From Brevibacillus porteri (lineage in GTDB: Bacteria > Bacillota > Bacilli > Brevibacillales > Brevibacillaceae): DNA of 64,000 nucleotides. Below the pieces are notes generated by a model. That model was not told the origin of the DNA, did not search any database, and saw only the letters and a program-made list of their open reading frames with translations. The position numbers were made by a program, and so were the translations under genes. Positions 15,504 to 23,891 of the stretch are shown here, piece by piece. Every line of letters begins with the position of its first letter. Positions within the stretch are counted from its first letter, which is position 1. Location of the stretch: NCBI RefSeq assembly GCF_003013475.1, contig NZ_PXZO01000004.1, forward strand, positions 62,001 to 126,000. Reading direction: 5' to 3'.

Positions 15504-16460
15504 TTATGGCTTTCTCCCATCGTTTCTCTCTCGTTTTACAGATATGCTGCCAAGATCATCAGCCAATTGGGTCGCCGAAAAAATTTGCTGCGCTTCTGCC
15601 AACAGATCCTCCATCGAAAAATCCCCGTCTTCATCTTCATAACGTGGACTAAAGTGAGTCAGACACAGTTCTTTCACGCCCGCGTCTTTGGCAATTTGAG
15701 CTGCCTCACGTGCTGTGGAATGCCCGCTTCTGGTCGCCAGCTCCTTGTCGTGATGGGCGTAGGTCGCTTCGTGGACGAGCAAATCCGCCCCTTTTGCCAG
15801 TTCCACAACCGCTTGGCTCGGCTCCGTATCTCCACTGAAGACGATTTTACGTCCTGGCTGCGGCTCTCCAACGAAGTCCTTTCCGTCCAGAACACGCCCA
15901 TCCTCGAGTGTGACCTGTTCTCCTCTTTTCAAGGCTCCAAATAACGGTCCTGACGGCACCCCGGCCTGCTTTGCCAGTTCTACTTGAAATGCTCCTGTCT
16001 TTTCCTTTTCCATCACAGCATAAGCAAACGAAGGCACGCGATGTTTCGCCATTCGACAGCTCACCACGATTTCTTCGTCCTCGTAGATTACGCCCTCACT
16101 GACGATTTTTATTTCCAAGGGATATTGCAAATGAACCGGACTTGCCTCCATGATCGCTCGAAAATATCGGTCGAGCCCTGGTGGTCCGTACAGCTCTAAC
16201 GGAGTCGGTTCTGTATTGCGCAAAGACCGGCTCGCAAGCAATCCGATCAGTCCGTACAGATGATCCCCATGCAGATGGGTGATAAAGATTTTATCCAACT
16301 GACTAATTTTCATCGGTGCTCGCAGTAGCTGGTGCTGAGTCCCCTCTCCGCAGTCAAACAACCACCACTTGCCTGCCTGTAAAAATCGCAAGCCGATCCC
16401 ACTCACGTTTCTTCGCGTAGTAGGTGCACCTGATCCGGTGCCTAAAAATGTAACGATCAC
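15504..16460 (-). CDS. rnz: Ribonuclease Z
   Basis: 318 aa from GTG 16458-16460 (MIVTFLGTGSGAPTTRRNVS), chosen because AAGGAGATGG lies 7-12 bases upstream. The upstream in-frame ATG has no RBS and adds a charged tail. The metallo-beta-lactamase core is complete: THLHGDHLYGL (zinc ligands), VFSGDTEPSQ, LVHEATYAHHD and LTHFSPRY. The central insertion forms the exosite. It processes tRNA 3' ends by endonucleolytic cleavage after the discriminator. The length matches the bacterial RNase Z norm. Confidence 0.95.
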   Translation of the reverse strand: MIVTFLGTGSGAPTTRRNVSGIGLRFLQAGKWWLFDCGEGTQHQLLRAPMKISQLDKIFITHLHGDHLYGLIGLLASRSLRNTEPTPLELYGPPGLDRYFRAIMEASPVHLQYPLEIKIVSEGVIYEDEEIVVSCRMAKHRVPSFAYAVMEKEKTGAFQVELAKQAGVPSGPLFGALKRGEQVTLEDGRVLDGKDFVGEPQPGRKIVFSGDTEPSQAVVELAKGADLLVHEATYAHHDKELATRSGHSTAREAAQIAKDAGVKELCLTHFSPRYEDEDGDFSMEDLLAEAQQIFSATQLADDLGSISVKRERNDGRKP

Positions 16461-16586
16461 GCTATGTCCATCTCCTTTGTGGCCTTCCCTCATCATGTGC
16501 CTGTCTCTATCTCTAGGCATTCACCCTTTTTTGTCTGGGCGCATAGCCTACAACATACAAAGCCTAGCAAGGAGGGACTCCTAATC

Positions 16587-17579
16587 ATGAAACGCTTTTT
16601 GGCGCTGGGGCTGGCCGCTTTTCTCGCTATGACGGCCGTCTTGACTGGCTGCACCAGCACTCCCGAAAAAATAAGAATTGGTGAAGTGACTCGTTCTTTG
16701 TTTTACGCCCCGCAATATGTCGCACTTGAAAAAGGATTTTTCAAGGAAGAAGGTCTGGAAGTAGAGCTCTCAACCATACCTGGCGGAGATAAAGTGATGG
16801 CAGCTCTGTTATCTGGCGGCATCGAAGTCGCGCTCGTTGGCTCCGAGACCAGCATCTACGTCTCTCAGCAAGGAGCTGCCGACCCAGTTGTCAACTTTGC
16901 GCAGCTCACGCAGACGGACGGTACCTTCCTTGTTTCCCGCGACAAAATGGATGACTTTACTTTCGACAAGCTAAAGGGCAGTGTCTTCTTGGGCCAACGT
17001 AAAGGCGGCATGCCGCAAATGGTCGGCGAGTATGTACTCAAAAAGCACAATATCAATCCGCAAGGCGACCTGGAACTCATTCAGAATATCGAATTCAAAA
17101 ATATTGCGTCTTCCTTCGCATCTGGTACCGGAGCGTATGTACAGCTGTTTGAACCGGAAGCCTCCCGCTTTGAACAGGAAGGAATCGGCCATGTCGTCGC
17201 CTCTTTTGGCAAAGAGAGCGGAACCGTTCCTTACACAGCCTTTATGACAAAACAAAGCTATATCGACAGCAACGCAGCAGCTATTCAAAAGTTTACCAAT
17301 GCGGTCTACAAAGGGCAACAGTGGGTTGCCAGCCACAGTGCAAAAGAAACGGCTGATGTGATTGGCAAGTACTTCGAGCAAATCGATCCAAAGATTCTGG
17401 AAATCGCTGTACAGCGTTACTTGGAGCAGGGCTCCTATGCTACCGATCCCATCCTGGACGAAAAGGAATGGAACCAGCTACAAGATATTATGGATTCCGC
17501 TGGTGAGTTAAAGCAACGTGCTGATTACACCAAGCTGGTAAACACCACATTTGCTACCCAATCCAAGGAAGGGAAATAG
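16587..17579 (+). CDS. ABC transporter substrate-binding lipoprotein (NMT1/TauA/SsuA type)
   Basis: 330 aa from ATG 16587 (AAGGAGGGACTCCTAATC upstream). Signal peptide MKRFLALGLAAFLAMTAVLT with the lipobox Cys at 22. The opening RIGEVTRSLFYAPQYVALEK, then GFFKEEGLEVEL, is the NMT1/taurine-binding pattern. First gene of a tight three-gene operon with an ATPase and a permease, 6 bases before the ATPase. The ligand is not evident: sulfonates, taurine, nitrate and pyrimidine precursors all use this family. No TPP riboswitch is seen upstream, which argues weakly against a thiamine-precursor system. Confidence 0.88.
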   Translation: MKRFLALGLAAFLAMTAVLTGCTSTPEKIRIGEVTRSLFYAPQYVALEKGFFKEEGLEVELSTIPGGDKVMAALLSGGIEVALVGSETSIYVSQQGAADPVVNFAQLTQTDGTFLVSRDKMDDFTFDKLKGSVFLGQRKGGMPQMVGEYVLKKHNINPQGDLELIQNIEFKNIASSFASGTGAYVQLFEPEASRFEQEGIGHVVASFGKESGTVPYTAFMTKQSYIDSNAAAIQKFTNAVYKGQQWVASHSAKETADVIGKYFEQIDPKILEIAVQRYLEQGSYATDPILDEKEWNQLQDIMDSAGELKQRADYTKLVNTTFATQSKEGK

Positions 17580-17585
17580 GCCGTC

Positions 17586-18389
17586 ATGAAGCAGATTTCT
17601 TCTACGCCGGCAAAAATAGAACTCGGCCACGTGACCCATCTTTATTTATCCACGACCAGGGCGTTCATGGCGGTCCAAGACATTAACCTGCGCGTGGAGG
17701 AAGGCGATTTCATTTGTCTGGTTGGTCCCAGCGGTTGTGGAAAGACGACGTTGCTCTCCCTTATTGCAGGGCTTGAGAAGCCGACAGCAGGCAAGGTGTG
17801 GATCGACGGAAGAGAAGTCAGCGGAACGTCTAGGCAAGTTGGCTACATGCTTCAGCAAGATTATTTGTTCAATTGGCGCTCCATCGAAGATAACGTGTTT
17901 CTCGGACTCGATATCCAAGGCATCCGCTCCAAGGAAACAGAAGAGTACGCCCTGCATCTGCTGGATGAAATGGAACTGTCTGATGTGCGCAAATCCTCTC
18001 CCCTACAGCTGTCAGGCGGCATGCGACAACGGGTTGCACTCGTCCGAACACTCGCCTGTCAACCTGATGTGCTGTTGCTTGACGAACCATTTTCTGCATT
18101 AGACTACCAAACCAAACTCAAGCTCGAAGACTTGATCTTTTCAACACTACGCCGGCATAAAAAAACGGCAGTCCTTGTGACACATGATCTCTCGGAATCG
18201 ATCGCGATGGGCGATCGCGTTTATATCTTTTCACGCAACCCGGGACGCATCAACAGCGAGATTGTCGTACCCAACCCGATCCGGGATGCTCTGCCGTTCG
18301 ACGCCAGAAATCATGATGGATTCCAAGACTTGTTCCATCGCGTGTGGAAAGAGATGGAGGTAGTGTCTGATGCAGCCAAAGGAAATTGA
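17586..18389 (+). CDS. ABC transporter ATPase (SsuB/TauB type)
   Basis: 267 aa. Walker A GPSGCGKTT (about 48-56), Q-loop MLQQDYLFNW, signature LSGGMRQR, Walker B LLLDEPFSALD and switch VTHDLSESI are all intact. The C-terminal segment has the RDALPFDARN-type tail of the nitrate/sulfonate family. It overlaps the permease gene by 20 bases. It energises uptake by the neighbouring permease and lipoprotein. Confidence 0.92.
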   Translation: MKQISSTPAKIELGHVTHLYLSTTRAFMAVQDINLRVEEGDFICLVGPSGCGKTTLLSLIAGLEKPTAGKVWIDGREVSGTSRQVGYMLQQDYLFNWRSIEDNVFLGLDIQGIRSKETEEYALHLLDEMELSDVRKSSPLQLSGGMRQRVALVRTLACQPDVLLLDEPFSALDYQTKLKLEDLIFSTLRRHKKTAVLVTHDLSESIAMGDRVYIFSRNPGRINSEIVVPNPIRDALPFDARNHDGFQDLFHRVWKEMEVVSDAAKGN

Positions 18390-19176
18390 ATCCGTCCATC
18401 GTCGCTACTTGCAGCTTGAAAAGCGTATGAGCTTTTCCGTCTTTTCCACACAACTGTTCCTCTTTCTCGTTTTTCTCGGCTTATGGGAGCTCTTGGCTCG
18501 AACAAACACCATTAATGCACTCATCTTCAGCTATCCCTCCAAGATTTGGGCTCAATTTTGGTTGCAGCTGCAAGATGGCAGTCTTCTCCCGCATGTCGGC
18601 TTGACCGTATGGGAAACGATTATCGGCTTTCTCTTAGGCACGATTCTGGGAACCGTCATGGCAACGATTATATGGTGGTCCCCTTTTCTCTCCCGCGTAC
18701 TAGAGCCTTATCTGGTTATTGCCAACAGTATGCCAAAGGTAGCCCTTGGTCCGGTTTTCATCGTCGGCTTTGGTCCAGGTTTGCTCTCCGTCATAGCCAT
18801 GGGGTGCGCGATCTCGGTCATCATCACCACGATCAACGTCTACACCAGCTTCAAAGAAGTCAATCAAAATTACGTCAAAGTCGTGCAAACACTTGGAGGG
18901 AGCAAACGGCAAATCTTCACGCTCGTCATTTTGCCAGCTACCATCCCAACCCTTCTCGCAACGCTGAAAGTGAATGTCGGACTTTCGTGGGTGGGCGTCA
19001 TCGTCGGAGAGTTTCTCGTATCCCAGCAAGGCTTGGGGTATTTGATCATATACGGCTTCCAAGTATTTAATTTCACCCTGGTCATGATGAGCTTAGCCAT
19101 TATCGCGGTCATCGCTACCCTGATGTATCAAGGCGTAGCCTATATAGAGCGGCGGCTCACCAGCCAGTTCAAATAG
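18370..19176 (+). CDS. ABC transporter permease (SsuC/TauC type)
   Basis: 268 aa with six membrane segments. The EAA loop is seen as YVKVVQTLGGSKRQIFTLVI LPATIPTLL, and GVIVGEFLVSQQGLGYLI is the conserved late segment of the family. GGAGGTAGTGTCTG precedes the ATG, which lies inside the end of the ATPase gene (20-base overlap). Last gene of the operon, followed by a terminator. Confidence 0.92.
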   Translation: MQPKEIESVHRRYLQLEKRMSFSVFSTQLFLFLVFLGLWELLARTNTINALIFSYPSKIWAQFWLQLQDGSLLPHVGLTVWETIIGFLLGTILGTVMATIIWWSPFLSRVLEPYLVIANSMPKVALGPVFIVGFGPGLLSVIAMGCAISVIITTINVYTSFKEVNQNYVKVVQTLGGSKRQIFTLVILPATIPTLLATLKVNVGLSWVGVIVGEFLVSQQGLGYLIIYGFQVFNFTLVMMSLAIIAVIATLMYQGVAYIERRLTSQFK

Positions 19177-19184
19177 ATGGCTTC

Positions 19185-19231
19185 TAAAAAACGGTGCCAA
19201 CCATCTACCGGGGATGATTGCACCGTTTTTT
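19185..19231 (+). terminator. Terminator of the 16587-19176 ABC operon
   Basis: AAAACGGTG/CACCGTTTT outer stem (19187-19195, about 19221-19229) with further pairing inside (CAACCATC/GATGATTG). T-run to 19231. Confidence 0.88.
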
Positions 19232-19256
19232 CATGGATCAATAGGTTCTTACGAGG

Positions 19257-19643
19257 TTAAGGGGCCACGATCTCGACCTTAATTCTATCTGGGTCCTCGA
19301 AAAACAAAGCATAATGTCCCTCGCCTCCAGCATGCGGATGCCGATCCTGATAGAGCAAAGAGATACCGCGACGAGCAGCTTCCTCCCGCAGCTTTTCCAC
19401 ATGTTCTCGATCCCGTGCGTAAAATGCCAGATGATTCAAACCGACTCGACACCGATGATACGGGGTATCGAGGAATCGCTCCTCGGCCTGAACGAATACC
19501 AGATAGGTACCATTCTGTTTCCAGCTTACCCCACTGGCCCATTCTTGATATCGCACATAGCCCAGCTCTTCCTCCAGCAACCAGCCCCAAAAATCTTTGG
19601 AGCGTGCCAAATTGGAGACGTACACTTCAACATGATGCAGCAT
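19257..19643 (-). CDS. VOC-family (glyoxalase/bleomycin-resistance fold) protein
   Basis: 128 aa with GGGGGACTGTGGG before the ATG. It starts LHHVEVYVSNLARSKDFWGW and ends HYALFFEDPDRIKVEIVAP, the two halves of a single VOC domain. Likely metal ligands are the His near residue 4, His in NHLAF and Glu in KVEIV. Family members include glyoxalases, dioxygenases and fosfomycin- or bleomycin-resistance proteins; no specific activity can be assigned. Confidence 0.85.
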   Translation of the reverse strand: MLHHVEVYVSNLARSKDFWGWLLEEELGYVRYQEWASGVSWKQNGTYLVFVQAEERFLDTPYHRCRVGLNHLAFYARDREHVEKLREEAARRGISLLYQDRHPHAGGEGHYALFFEDPDRIKVEIVAP

Positions 19644-19661
19644 CCCACAGTCCCCCTTTTT

Positions 19662-19694
19662 ACAGAAAAACGCCCGACAGTGAAGTGCCGGGCG
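19662..19694 (-). terminator. Terminator of the TPR gene
   Basis: Stem CGCCCGACA/TGCCGGGCG (19671-19679, 19686-19694, one mismatch), followed on the minus strand by five T at 19666-19670, just after the TPR stop codon. Confidence 0.78.
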
Positions 19695-19708
19695 CTCTAG
19701 CTATCGAT

Positions 19709-20668
19709 TTACTTCCAAAACTTCCACTTGCTCTTCTTCGCTGTCGGATCGTCCATGTGGCTCTCGACGACCTTCTGTTGGGCGGCTGCTTCCACTTCGA
19801 GCGCTCCAGGTACTCGATTCAGGAAGTGATCGACCATAGGCTTGTAGTTATCTGGCAAATGCTCTTGCATGCTACGCAGAATGACGATTGCCTTTTCCAT
19901 TTGATCGGTTGCCAACAGAGCGTTGGCATAGTTGAAGCCAGCATACGGATACGGGAAATACGGCGTCCAGAACTTTTCACAAATCTGAATCAACTGATAG
20001 ACATAACCCGCTTGTCCCAATTCACCTGTCACAGTCATGACGACCTCAAAGCGGTCTTTCGCTCCTTCAATCGCTACCGTGTACCATTTCATCGCATTCA
20101 GGAGATCCTCCTCCGTCAAAGCCAGACGAGCCAGCTGCAGCTGTGGTCTCCAAGCGCCTTCTTTACTTGCCAACGCCTCTAGCTGCCCTTTCAGTTCATC
20201 CTTTTTCCCTCTTTGCACGAAGCTCTCGACAAACATGTTCAAGCCATTTTCTTGATTCGGGTCTTTGTGCAAACCAGTATGTAGGGTCTCGAATGCTTTT
20301 GGCTCATCTCCCTCAAACGCGAAAATCTTTGCCAAATTGGTGCAAGCCGTACCCGATGACGGGAATCGTTCCAGACAATCTGTCAGGATTTTTTTAGCGC
20401 TTTCAAATTCTCTCGCCTGCATATGAACGACTGCACGGAAAATGAGAGCAGACTCGATTGGACCGTATAATTCGAGAAGCCTGTCAGCAGCGACAGCGGC
20501 TTGCTCATGAAATTGACCCTTCACCAACTCCATCGCAAAATCGCGAAGCTTATCTTTTTCATCCCAGTACTTATCCAGATTTTGCGGAATGATTGTTTTC
20601 TGGTAGTCCTCTCGGGACATATCGATGGTTTGACCAAACTCATTGGTAAACGTCACAAATTCAGACAT
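19709..20668 (-). CDS. Tetratricopeptide-repeat protein
   Basis: 319 aa, soluble. Helical repeats of about 34 residues are visible from residue 50 (ELYGPIESALIFRAVVHMQA, SGTACTNLAKIFAFEGDEPK, AGFNYANALLATDQMEKAIV). The C-terminus is basic and aromatic (KKSKWKFWK). The N-terminus (MSEFVTFTNEFGQTIDMSRE) is not TPR. Such proteins are scaffolds or regulators; the partner is unknown. It forms a minus-strand group with the IDEAL-like gene upstream. Confidence 0.8.
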   Translation of the reverse strand: MSEFVTFTNEFGQTIDMSREDYQKTIIPQNLDKYWDEKDKLRDFAMELVKGQFHEQAAVAADRLLELYGPIESALIFRAVVHMQAREFESAKKILTDCLERFPSSGTACTNLAKIFAFEGDEPKAFETLHTGLHKDPNQENGLNMFVESFVQRGKKDELKGQLEALASKEGAWRPQLQLARLALTEEDLLNAMKWYTVAIEGAKDRFEVVMTVTGELGQAGYVYQLIQICEKFWTPYFPYPYAGFNYANALLATDQMEKAIVILRSMQEHLPDNYKPMVDHFLNRVPGALEVEAAAQQKVVESHMDDPTAKKSKWKFWK

Positions 20669-20732
20669 GAAACAGCCTCGCTTTCATTTCCTCACAAAAG
20701 TTTCAAATTCTCCACACAAGGAAAACCGCCAA

Positions 20733-21107
20733 TTAGATCCATGCTTTGATATTTACTTTACGGATAAATTCCTCCATTGATTCCTTCGCGGGTTCGTCAT
20801 TTGCCTCTTCTGCATCTTCCATGCCCATCAGTTGTCGAAACAGTGCTTCGTTCCTTGTCGCCAATGCAAAATCAAGTAAAGCCTCATGCGAGATGCGATT
20901 GGCTTCTTCCTCCAGCAATTGCTCCTCCAAGGCGATATCCTCTTCTACAACAGCGATATGCTTATCAATTTTCGGTATGCGTAAAACCCAGGAAAATGCG
21001 CTGTCCGGATTGCGGTCACGAGCAATCAGGTAACCGTATTCACCCAAAGGCAAACCTTGCTCGAAGGAGTCGGCAACAATGACGACGCGTTGTCCAAGCT
21101 TGAACAT
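20733..21107 (-). CDS. Small protein with IDEAL-like C-terminal motif
   Basis: 124 aa from ATG 21105-21107 (MFKLGQRVVIVADSFEQGLP), with GGGAG 9 bases upstream; longer in-frame starts cover the promoter of the next gene. The N-terminal half looks like a small beta-barrel (KOW/SH3-like). The segment ISHEALLDFALATRNEALFR QL fits the IDEAL motif of Bacillus proteins such as YpiB. Function unknown. Confidence 0.72.
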   Translation of the reverse strand: MFKLGQRVVIVADSFEQGLPLGEYGYLIARDRNPDSAFSWVLRIPKIDKHIAVVEEDIALEEQLLEEEANRISHEALLDFALATRNEALFRQLMGMEDAEEANDEPAKESMEEFIRKVNIKAWI

Positions 21108-21203
21108 GAGCGTCAACTCCCAATAAAGATTAATTCTAATCATACTAAATTGTATGTGTTCTTGGGAAGAGCAAACCCAAGGATAGGCAAACGCACAAAA
21201 AGT

Positions 21204-21232
21204 TTGTTGCTCGAACCAAAATAAGGTACAAT
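21204..21232 (+). promoter_or_regulatory. Sigma-A promoter of the DUF2621 gene
   Basis: TTGTTG (21204-21209), 17 bases, TACAAT (21227-21232). Predicted start near 21239, about 35 bases before the ATG at 21274. Confidence 0.65.
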
Positions 21233-21273
21233 TTTTACTAGTGAATGGATATTGGTAATGAGGTGTACAAGGT

Positions 21274-21717
21274 ATGGGTGAAATGTCTACAGGGTTTTCC
21301 CTGTTTATCGTTGGCTGGACCATTGTTCTCGTAAGTCTTATGGCGATTGGCGGGTATTTCATGTTCCGCAAATTTCTCAAGTCCATGCCCAAGCAAGATG
21401 GAAAATCTGACTTGGATTGGCAAGATCATTACATTGATCAGACACGTGCACTCTGGACAGATGAGGGTCTGACCTTGCTCAATGAATTGGTTGATCCTGT
21501 GCCACAGTTGTTTCGTGATGTTGCGAGACGTTCCATTGCAGCGAGAATCGGCCAGATCGCACTGGAAGAGAAAGCAACCACCATTACAACAGATTTGATT
21601 GTAAAGGGGTACATCGTAGCAACCCCCAAGCGTGACCACAAATGGCTCATTGCTCACCTGAAATCCAAAGAAATCGACTACACTCCCTATGAGAAATATT
21701 TGAATGCCGAGGGATAA
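21274..21717 (+). CDS. DUF2621 membrane-anchored protein (YneK-like)
   Basis: 147 aa. One N-terminal membrane helix (residues 7-30, FSLFIVGWTIVLVSLMAIGG) is followed by FRKFLKSMPKQDGKSDLDWQ and a cytoplasmic domain. The stretch ARRSIAARIGQIALEEKATT ITTDLIVKGYI resembles the protochlorophyllide-reductase-type (PCP_red) helical domain found in DUF2621. B. subtilis YneK is the likely counterpart, recalled from memory. Function unknown. Confidence 0.78.
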   Translation: MGEMSTGFSLFIVGWTIVLVSLMAIGGYFMFRKFLKSMPKQDGKSDLDWQDHYIDQTRALWTDEGLTLLNELVDPVPQLFRDVARRSIAARIGQIALEEKATTITTDLIVKGYIVATPKRDHKWLIAHLKSKEIDYTPYEKYLNAEG

Positions 21718-21782
21718 TTGAAACTTCCTGTGGAGTGATCCGTAAAAAAGGGTAAGACCTTTTTGGCAAGGAGACGATGTGG

Positions 21783-22025
21783 ATGTCAGTCCTACTCACG
21801 ATTTTGGGGATCGGTTTCGTTATCTTGATTATTGCGATTGTCATAGTGGCGGTCCTCTTTAAGAAAGGCGCCCGGTTCTTGTGGAAAATGACCGGACGTG
21901 GCTATCACAAGTACAGCAGCAGTGATTACCGATATCGCCCTTTTTGGAAGATGGGGCATCGAACATACGGTCATCGTCACTATCGTCGCAAATATTCTAG
22001 CCATAGTGGATTTTTTAGCAGCTAA
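21783..22025 (+). CDS. Small membrane protein with basic aromatic tail, 80 aa
   Basis: The second of two closely spaced ATG codons (21783) is chosen, 9 bases after AAGGAG. One strongly hydrophobic N-terminal helix (VLLTILGIGFVILIIAIVIV) is followed by a His/Tyr/Arg/Ser-rich hydrophilic tail (KYSSSDYRYRPFWKMGHRTY). No family recognised. It lies 65 bases after the DUF2621 gene, probably cotranscribed, and ahead of a terminator. Confidence 0.7.
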   Translation: MSVLLTILGIGFVILIIAIVIVAVLFKKGARFLWKMTGRGYHKYSSSDYRYRPFWKMGHRTYGHRHYRRKYSSHSGFFSS

Positions 22026-22071
22026 TGTAATTGAAATGAGAGAACATGAAGGTAGTTCCCAAAACAAGCAA

Positions 22072-22117
22072 CAAACCTCCAAAACCACTAGATTAGTGGC
22101 GCTGGAGGTTTGTTTTA
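22072..22117. terminator. Bidirectional terminator between 22025 and the DUF502 gene
   Basis: Outer stem CAAACCTCC/GGAGGTTTG (22072-22080, 22104-22112), inner stem CCACTA/TAGTGG (22085-22090, 22094-22099), T-rich on the plus side. It serves two convergent genes. Confidence 0.83.
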
Positions 22118-22118
22118 T

Positions 22119-22718
22119 TTAAGCATCGCTGCTTTTTTTGTTTACGTTTTGCGGCCCTCCGGATACCCCACCCGATACCAGGAATGCCATGACTTCTGAG
22201 CTTTCCGTATCAAGCAGTTGTACCTGATCGCTTGGGAACAACAGGAGATTCCCTGCAAAATTGTACGACTGTGGCAAATAGACCGCTACGTGGTCTGTGA
22301 GACCGAAAGAATCGAGGCTTTCCTTTGTAATAAACCCAATTGCCTTTGCATTTCCATCCTTAGATAGCGTCACGAGCACCGGCTTGTCGAAGCTCTTCTT
22401 CTCCCCTACAAACGCTCCGATCAAATCCTTGATGGATGTATAAATGAGTTTGATAAACGGCACTTTCTCGAAAACAGTGGACACGAGCGAAAGCACTCCG
22501 CGTGTCAGCACATTGGATGCAAGGAAGCCTACAATCGTGATGCCGAGTATGGTTAAGAGGAAGCCCAGTCCTGGAATTTGGAGGTTAAACCAGTTGTGGA
22601 CCAGCTTATAGAACCAGCTATCCACTGTCGTGAAAATCCAGTACAAAATATAAATCGTCACTGCCAAAGGAATGACAAACAATAACCCCTCTAAAAAATA
22701 GCGAATGAAACGCTTCAT
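22119..22718 (-). CDS. DUF502-family membrane protein
   Basis: 199 aa from ATG 22716-22718 (MKRFIRYFLEGLLFVIPLAV) with AGGAGAAG upstream; the longer frame has no RBS. Two membrane segments lie in the first 90 residues, including GLGFLLTILGITIVGFLASN. The conserved DUF502 core follows: VFEKVPFIKLIYTSIKDLI and PVLVTLSKDGNAKAIGFITK. The function is not established for the family. Confidence 0.87.
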   Translation of the reverse strand: MKRFIRYFLEGLLFVIPLAVTIYILYWIFTTVDSWFYKLVHNWFNLQIPGLGFLLTILGITIVGFLASNVLTRGVLSLVSTVFEKVPFIKLIYTSIKDLIGAFVGEKKSFDKPVLVTLSKDGNAKAIGFITKESLDSFGLTDHVAVYLPQSYNFAGNLLLFPSDQVQLLDTESSEVMAFLVSGGVSGGPQNVNKKSSDA

Positions 22719-22818
22719 CTCTCTTCTCCTTTCCCCTAACCACCTACCGTAATTATTGTACCTGATTGGGGTGCCATCTGCTATGATGAAGAAAAAAAAA
22801 GAGAAAGTAGGGAGATTC

Positions 22819-23646
22819 ATGCAAGCACTTGTTACACCTCAATGGCTCAAGGATCATCTGAACGATGAAAATTTGGTGATCGTCGATTGTCGTTTTGCTT
22901 TAAGTGCTTCTGAAGCAGGTGCAGAGGAATACGGGAAAGATCATATCCCGCAAGCCCTCTACTTTCATCTGAACCGTGACCTTTCTGGTTCCAAAAGCGA
23001 GCATGGTGGACGTCATCCTCTACCAGATCCAGATCTGTTAGCTGCCCATTTTTCAAATGCGGGAATCGATGCCAACACGACTGTCATCGCCTATGATGAT
23101 CAGGAAATGGCGATGGCAGGACGTCTATGGTGGCTGCTGCGATACCTTGGTCACGATCGGGTAGCTGTACTCGACGGCGGATACGCTGCTTGGAAAAAGG
23201 CTGGTTATGAGGTAACAGCAGAAGTACCTACTGTACAAGCTCGAGAGTTCGTCCCCCATGTCCGTCACGACATGCTGGTTGACATGGAAGGTGTCAAAAA
23301 ACGCAGCGACCATACTGTATTGCTCGATTCTCGTGCGCCAGAACGCTACCGCGGTGAGAATGAACCGATCGACGCAAAAGCAGGTCACATACCTGGGGCG
23401 CACAATTTCTTTTATAAGGACAACCTCGCTGCTGATCAGACGATGCTTCCGGCAGACGAGCTGCAAAAGCGTCTCGCTCCTTACGCTGACAAAGAATTGA
23501 TCGTCTATTGCGGCTCAGGCGTGACAGCTTGCTCCAATCTGCTTGCTTTCCATGCTGCTGGTCGAACAGATGTGAAATTGTATTTGGGCAGCTGGAGTGA
23601 TTGGAGCTCGTACGAGGAAAATCCGGTTGCTACCGGTGAAGAGTAA
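22819..23646 (+). CDS. Sulfurtransferase with two rhodanese domains
   Basis: 275 aa from ATG 22819 (AGTAGGGAGATTC upstream). The N-terminal inactive rhodanese domain (about 1-130, VTPQWLKDHLNDENLVIVDC) carries the RVAVLDGGYAAWKKAGYEV signature at its end. The C-terminal active domain has the Cys in YCGSGVTACSNL (about 228). It transfers sulfur from thiosulfate or 3-mercaptopyruvate; the CGSGVTA loop is closer to the mercaptopyruvate type, but this is not decisive. Its terminator was interrupted by the 23706 mobile element. Confidence 0.92.
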   Translation: MQALVTPQWLKDHLNDENLVIVDCRFALSASEAGAEEYGKDHIPQALYFHLNRDLSGSKSEHGGRHPLPDPDLLAAHFSNAGIDANTTVIAYDDQEMAMAGRLWWLLRYLGHDRVAVLDGGYAAWKKAGYEVTAEVPTVQAREFVPHVRHDMLVDMEGVKKRSDHTVLLDSRAPERYRGENEPIDAKAGHIPGAHNFFYKDNLAADQTMLPADELQKRLAPYADKELIVYCGSGVTACSNLLAFHAAGRTDVKLYLGSWSDWSSYEENPVATGEE

Positions 23647-23664
23647 TTCCAAAAATGGAATGGC

Positions 23665-23709
23665 GGCGATCGCCTCCCTACGATACTGGGGAGCGGTCGC
23701 CTTATTGTT
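23665..23709 (+). terminator. Rhodanese terminator, U-tract split by the mobile element
   Basis: Imperfect GC-rich stem GGCGATCGCCTCCC/GGGGAGCGGTCGCC (23665-23678, 23688-23701). Directly after the stem only TTAT remains before the element starts. The missing T-run lies on the far side of the element at 30127-30132. Joining the two sides gives CTTATTTTTTTC, a normal U-tract. Confidence 0.72.
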
Positions 23710-23794
23710 CAAAGAAAATAAAGTATTAGACTATGCAATCCGCCCATACAAACAAGCCAGTCAAAACACGAAAATAAAGTGTTAGACTGGCTTG
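23706..23794 (+). repeat. Left end of the 6.4 kb element
   Basis: Tip TGTTCAAAG, site 1 AAAATAAAGTATTAGACT (23715-23732) and site 2 AAAATAAAGTGTTAGACT (23771-23788). The spacer CTATGCAATCCGCCCATACA is partly repeated after the internal end at 25564, so the homology is longer than the binding motif. Site 2 overlaps the right arm of a hairpin. Confidence 0.82.
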
Positions 23795-23800
23795 TTTTTT
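23753..23800 (+). terminator. Terminator-like hairpin built into the transposon left end
   Basis: Perfect 10 bp stem CAAGCCAGTC/GACTGGCTTG (23753-23762, 23785-23794), then six T. The second TnsB-like site lies in the loop and right arm. It would stop transcription entering from the rhodanese side whose own U-tract was lost. Confidence 0.65.
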
Positions 23801-23891
23801 GAACTATCGATACCTGTTAGCTTAGTCATTTCTAAGGTCTTCGAACTTCGGAATCGGATTCCTTTTTTCATGCTGTTTTTTTCGTTTCCAG

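Noticed and set aside
16461-16586. TPP riboswitch before the NMT1-type ABC operon
   Set aside because: The 126-base gap lacks the conserved TPP aptamer segments, so a thiamine-precursor assignment is not supported.
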